Assembly (NCBI RefSeq): GCF_034347425.1
Contig: NZ_CP133779.1
Coordinates: 2,976,001-3,040,000 of the forward strand
Length of the DNA stretch: 64,000 bases
Origin: Undibacterium sp. CCC3.4
Lineage (GTDB): Bacteria; Pseudomonadota; Gammaproteobacteria; Burkholderiales; Burkholderiaceae_D
Reading direction: 5' to 3'
The position numbers and the translations under genes were made by a program. Position 1 is the stretch's first letter, and every line of letters starts with the position of its first letter. Under the pieces are notes generated by a model that saw only the letters and a list, made by a program, of their open reading frames with translations, did not search any database and was not told the DNA's origin. Shown here in pieces: positions 62,446 to 64,000 of this stretch.

Positions 62446-63972
62446 TCAAGCCACCGCTTTGAGTTCGAACTGGGGAAGTTGCATGCTGCCGCTGTCGCGA
62501 TAGCGCACATGCCAGTCGAAGGCTTGTTCCAGTACATGTGGGGTTTGACCGCCGCGCAGCGTCGCCGCCGCGACATAATCAAGCAGCATTTGCTTATACG
62601 GTTCGGCCACGCAATGCTCGATGATTTCGCGTGCCCGTTCACGTGGTGCCAAACCGCGTAGATCTGCCAATCCGACTTCGGTGACCAGAATATCGACATC
62701 ATGCTCGGTATGGTCGACATGGCTGACCATGGGAACGATGCTGGAAATTCGGCCATCTTTGGCGACCGATTTGGTGGCGAACACCGAGAGGTAAGCATTG
62801 CGCGCGAAATCGCCGGAGCCGCCGATGCCGTTCATCATATGGGTGCCCAGCACATGGGTGGAATTGACATTGCCGTAGATGTCGGCTTCCAGCGCGGTAT
62901 TGATGGCGATGATGCCGAGCCGGCGGATGACTTCCGGATGGTTACTGATTTCTTGCGGTCGCAAGATCAAGCGCTCTTTGTATTTGCCTATGTCGGCAAA
63001 CACCGTGCGCGCTTTTTGTTCTGACAGGGTGATCGAGGAGCCGGAGGCGAAATCGAGTTTGCCGGCATCGAATAAATCAAAGGTGGAATCTTGCAAGACT
63101 TCTGAATACATCGTCAGATGTTCGAATGGACTGTCGATGAAACCCATCATGACGGCGTTGGCGATGGTGCCGATGCCGGCCTGGATAGGCATCAATTGTT
63201 TGCTGAGGCGACCGTCGCGTACTTCGTGCTGGAAAAATTCGACCAGATGGGCGGCGATTTTTGCCGTGTCTTCATCGGCTGGCAAAATGGTTGAGGCACT
63301 GTCGGCTTTTTTGGTAAATACGATGCCGATGATTTTTTCCGGCGGAATATGAATCGCCGTGGTGCCGATGCGATCATTGACGTGCATGATAGGCACCGGT
63401 TGTCGTTCCGGTCGCAATTGCGGAATGAAGATGTCGTGCAAACCTTCGAGTTCGAGTGACTGGCTCAGATTGATTTCGATGATTACTTGTTCGGCCAGAA
63501 TGGCAAAGCTGGCGCTGTTACCGACGGACGTGGTGGGGATGATGGCCCCGGTTTCGGTGATGGCGATGGCTTCGATGATGGCGATGTCGATCGCATTAAT
63601 CTGACGCGTGCGCAGTTGTTCGACGGTTTCGGATAAGTGCTGGTCGACATACATCACTTCGCCACGGTTGATCGCCGCCCGCAGGGTAGGGTCGGCTTGG
63701 AAGGGCATGCGCCGGGTGATCGCACCGGCTTCGGCCAGGGTGCGGTCGACATCGCTGCCTAGCGAAGCGCCGGTCATCAGGGTGATTTTCAAGGATTCTT
63801 TACGCGCCCGTTCGGCCAAGGCCAGCGGCACCACTTTGGCGTCGCCGGCGCGGGTGAAGCCGCTCATGCCTATGGTCATGCCGTCTTCTATCCAGGCGGC
63901 GGCTGCGGTGGCGCTGCAAATACGCTCGCGCAGTTGTGGCAGGCGGATTCTTTGTTCTTGTACTTCATGCAT
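62446..63972 (-). CDS. Succinyl-CoA:acetate CoA-transferase / acetyl-CoA hydrolase family
   Basis: A 508-residue class I CoA-transferase. The catalytic Glu is in MYSEVLQDSTFDLFDAG (about 293), the CoA-binding glycine loop is NGIGGSGDFARNAYLSVF (about 388-405), and the opening GMTIGMSGFTRAGDAKVVP is typical. It moves CoA between succinyl-CoA and acetate (or other short acids). The family also holds acetyl-CoA hydrolases, so the specificity is not settled. AAGGAAAT upstream of ATG 63972 is a good ribosome-binding site; the upstream region lies mostly beyond the window. Confidence 0.93.
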   Translation of the reverse strand: MHEVQEQRIRLPQLRERICSATAAAAWIEDGMTIGMSGFTRAGDAKVVPLALAERARKESLKITLMTGASLGSDVDRTLAEAGAITRRMPFQADPTLRAAINRGEVMYVDQHLSETVEQLRTRQINAIDIAIIEAIAITETGAIIPTTSVGNSASFAILAEQVIIEINLSQSLELEGLHDIFIPQLRPERQPVPIMHVNDRIGTTAIHIPPEKIIGIVFTKKADSASTILPADEDTAKIAAHLVEFFQHEVRDGRLSKQLMPIQAGIGTIANAVMMGFIDSPFEHLTMYSEVLQDSTFDLFDAGKLDFASGSSITLSEQKARTVFADIGKYKERLILRPQEISNHPEVIRRLGIIAINTALEADIYGNVNSTHVLGTHMMNGIGGSGDFARNAYLSVFATKSVAKDGRISSIVPMVSHVDHTEHDVDILVTEVGLADLRGLAPRERAREIIEHCVAEPYKQMLLDYVAAATLRGGQTPHVLEQAFDWHVRYRDSGSMQLPQFELKAVA

Positions 63973-64000
63973 TTTTATTTCCTTCGTCTCGTAACATGGA

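Noticed and set aside
1..64000. tRNA, rRNA or riboswitch genes
   Set aside because: I looked for tRNA-like TTCGA arms and for rRNA or riboswitch cores in the intergenic stretches and saw none that held up.

Overview
The window looks like a chromosomal segment of a denitrifying betaproteobacterium, probably Burkholderiales and possibly Oxalobacteraceae. The reasons are the narKKGHJI-narXL arrangement with an embedded ubiUVT set, a quinol-type NO reductase, a NirK with a fused cytochrome c domain, and dispersed palindromic repeats of the 'tcattcctgcgtaggcagg' type. The genus is an inference; there is no rRNA or tRNA gene here.

Region 1 (1-3836) is repeat and insertion-sequence territory. A 24-bp tandem repeat and two copies of a roughly 170-bp composite palindromic repeat come first. 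The second copy is split by an IS4-family element (657-3341, 10-bp target duplication), and that element is itself split by an IS3-family element (1595-2968, 3-bp duplication). Removing the inner element restores the IS4 transposase frame exactly.

Region 2 (3837-26400) is a contact-dependent-inhibition (two-partner secretion) island: cdiB, a short HlyC-type acyltransferase relative, a 4120-residue cdiA with 1.5-kb internal repeats, and a small membrane immunity candidate. Downstream lies an array of orphan CdiA C-terminal modules, each beginning with a shared stretch of cdiA and diverging after the same DANNRQL junction. Most are followed by a one- to four-base-overlapping small ORF that is the likely immunity gene. 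One toxin/immunity pair is duplicated in tandem, one module is cut short with no immunity gene, and a decayed junction lies just after the first immunity gene. The layout fits a store of alternative toxins that can recombine into the expressed cdiA. The acyltransferase relative together with hydrophobic toxin ends and membrane immunity proteins suggests that membrane-active (ionophore-like) toxins are used.

Region 3 (26400-33580) holds a lipoprotein, an alpha/beta hydrolase, a four-gene LolD/MacB-like export operon behind a MerR-type promoter, another copy of the composite repeat, and a HigBA locus whose toxin is frameshifted.

Region 4 (33580-61130) is an anaerobic nitrogen-oxide respiration island. 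It contains nitrate/nitrite transporters (narK, narK2), nitrate reductase (narGHJI), a PpiC foldase, a hemerythrin-like protein, moaA for molybdenum cofactor, a beta carbonic anhydrase, the NarX-NarL system, a Dnr-type regulator, O2-independent ubiquinone synthesis (ubiU, ubiV, ubiT), nnrS, hemN for O2-independent haem synthesis, a SirB-like protein, a DUF2249 protein, a quinol NO reductase, nirK, nirV and a SCO1 protein. Together they would take nitrate to N2O while supplying quinone, haem and cofactor without oxygen; no N2O reductase is present in the window. Candidate NarL and FNR/Dnr sites lie ahead of narK, narG, ubiU and between norZ and nirK. The window ends with an MFS exporter and a succinyl-CoA:acetate CoA-transferase on the minus strand.
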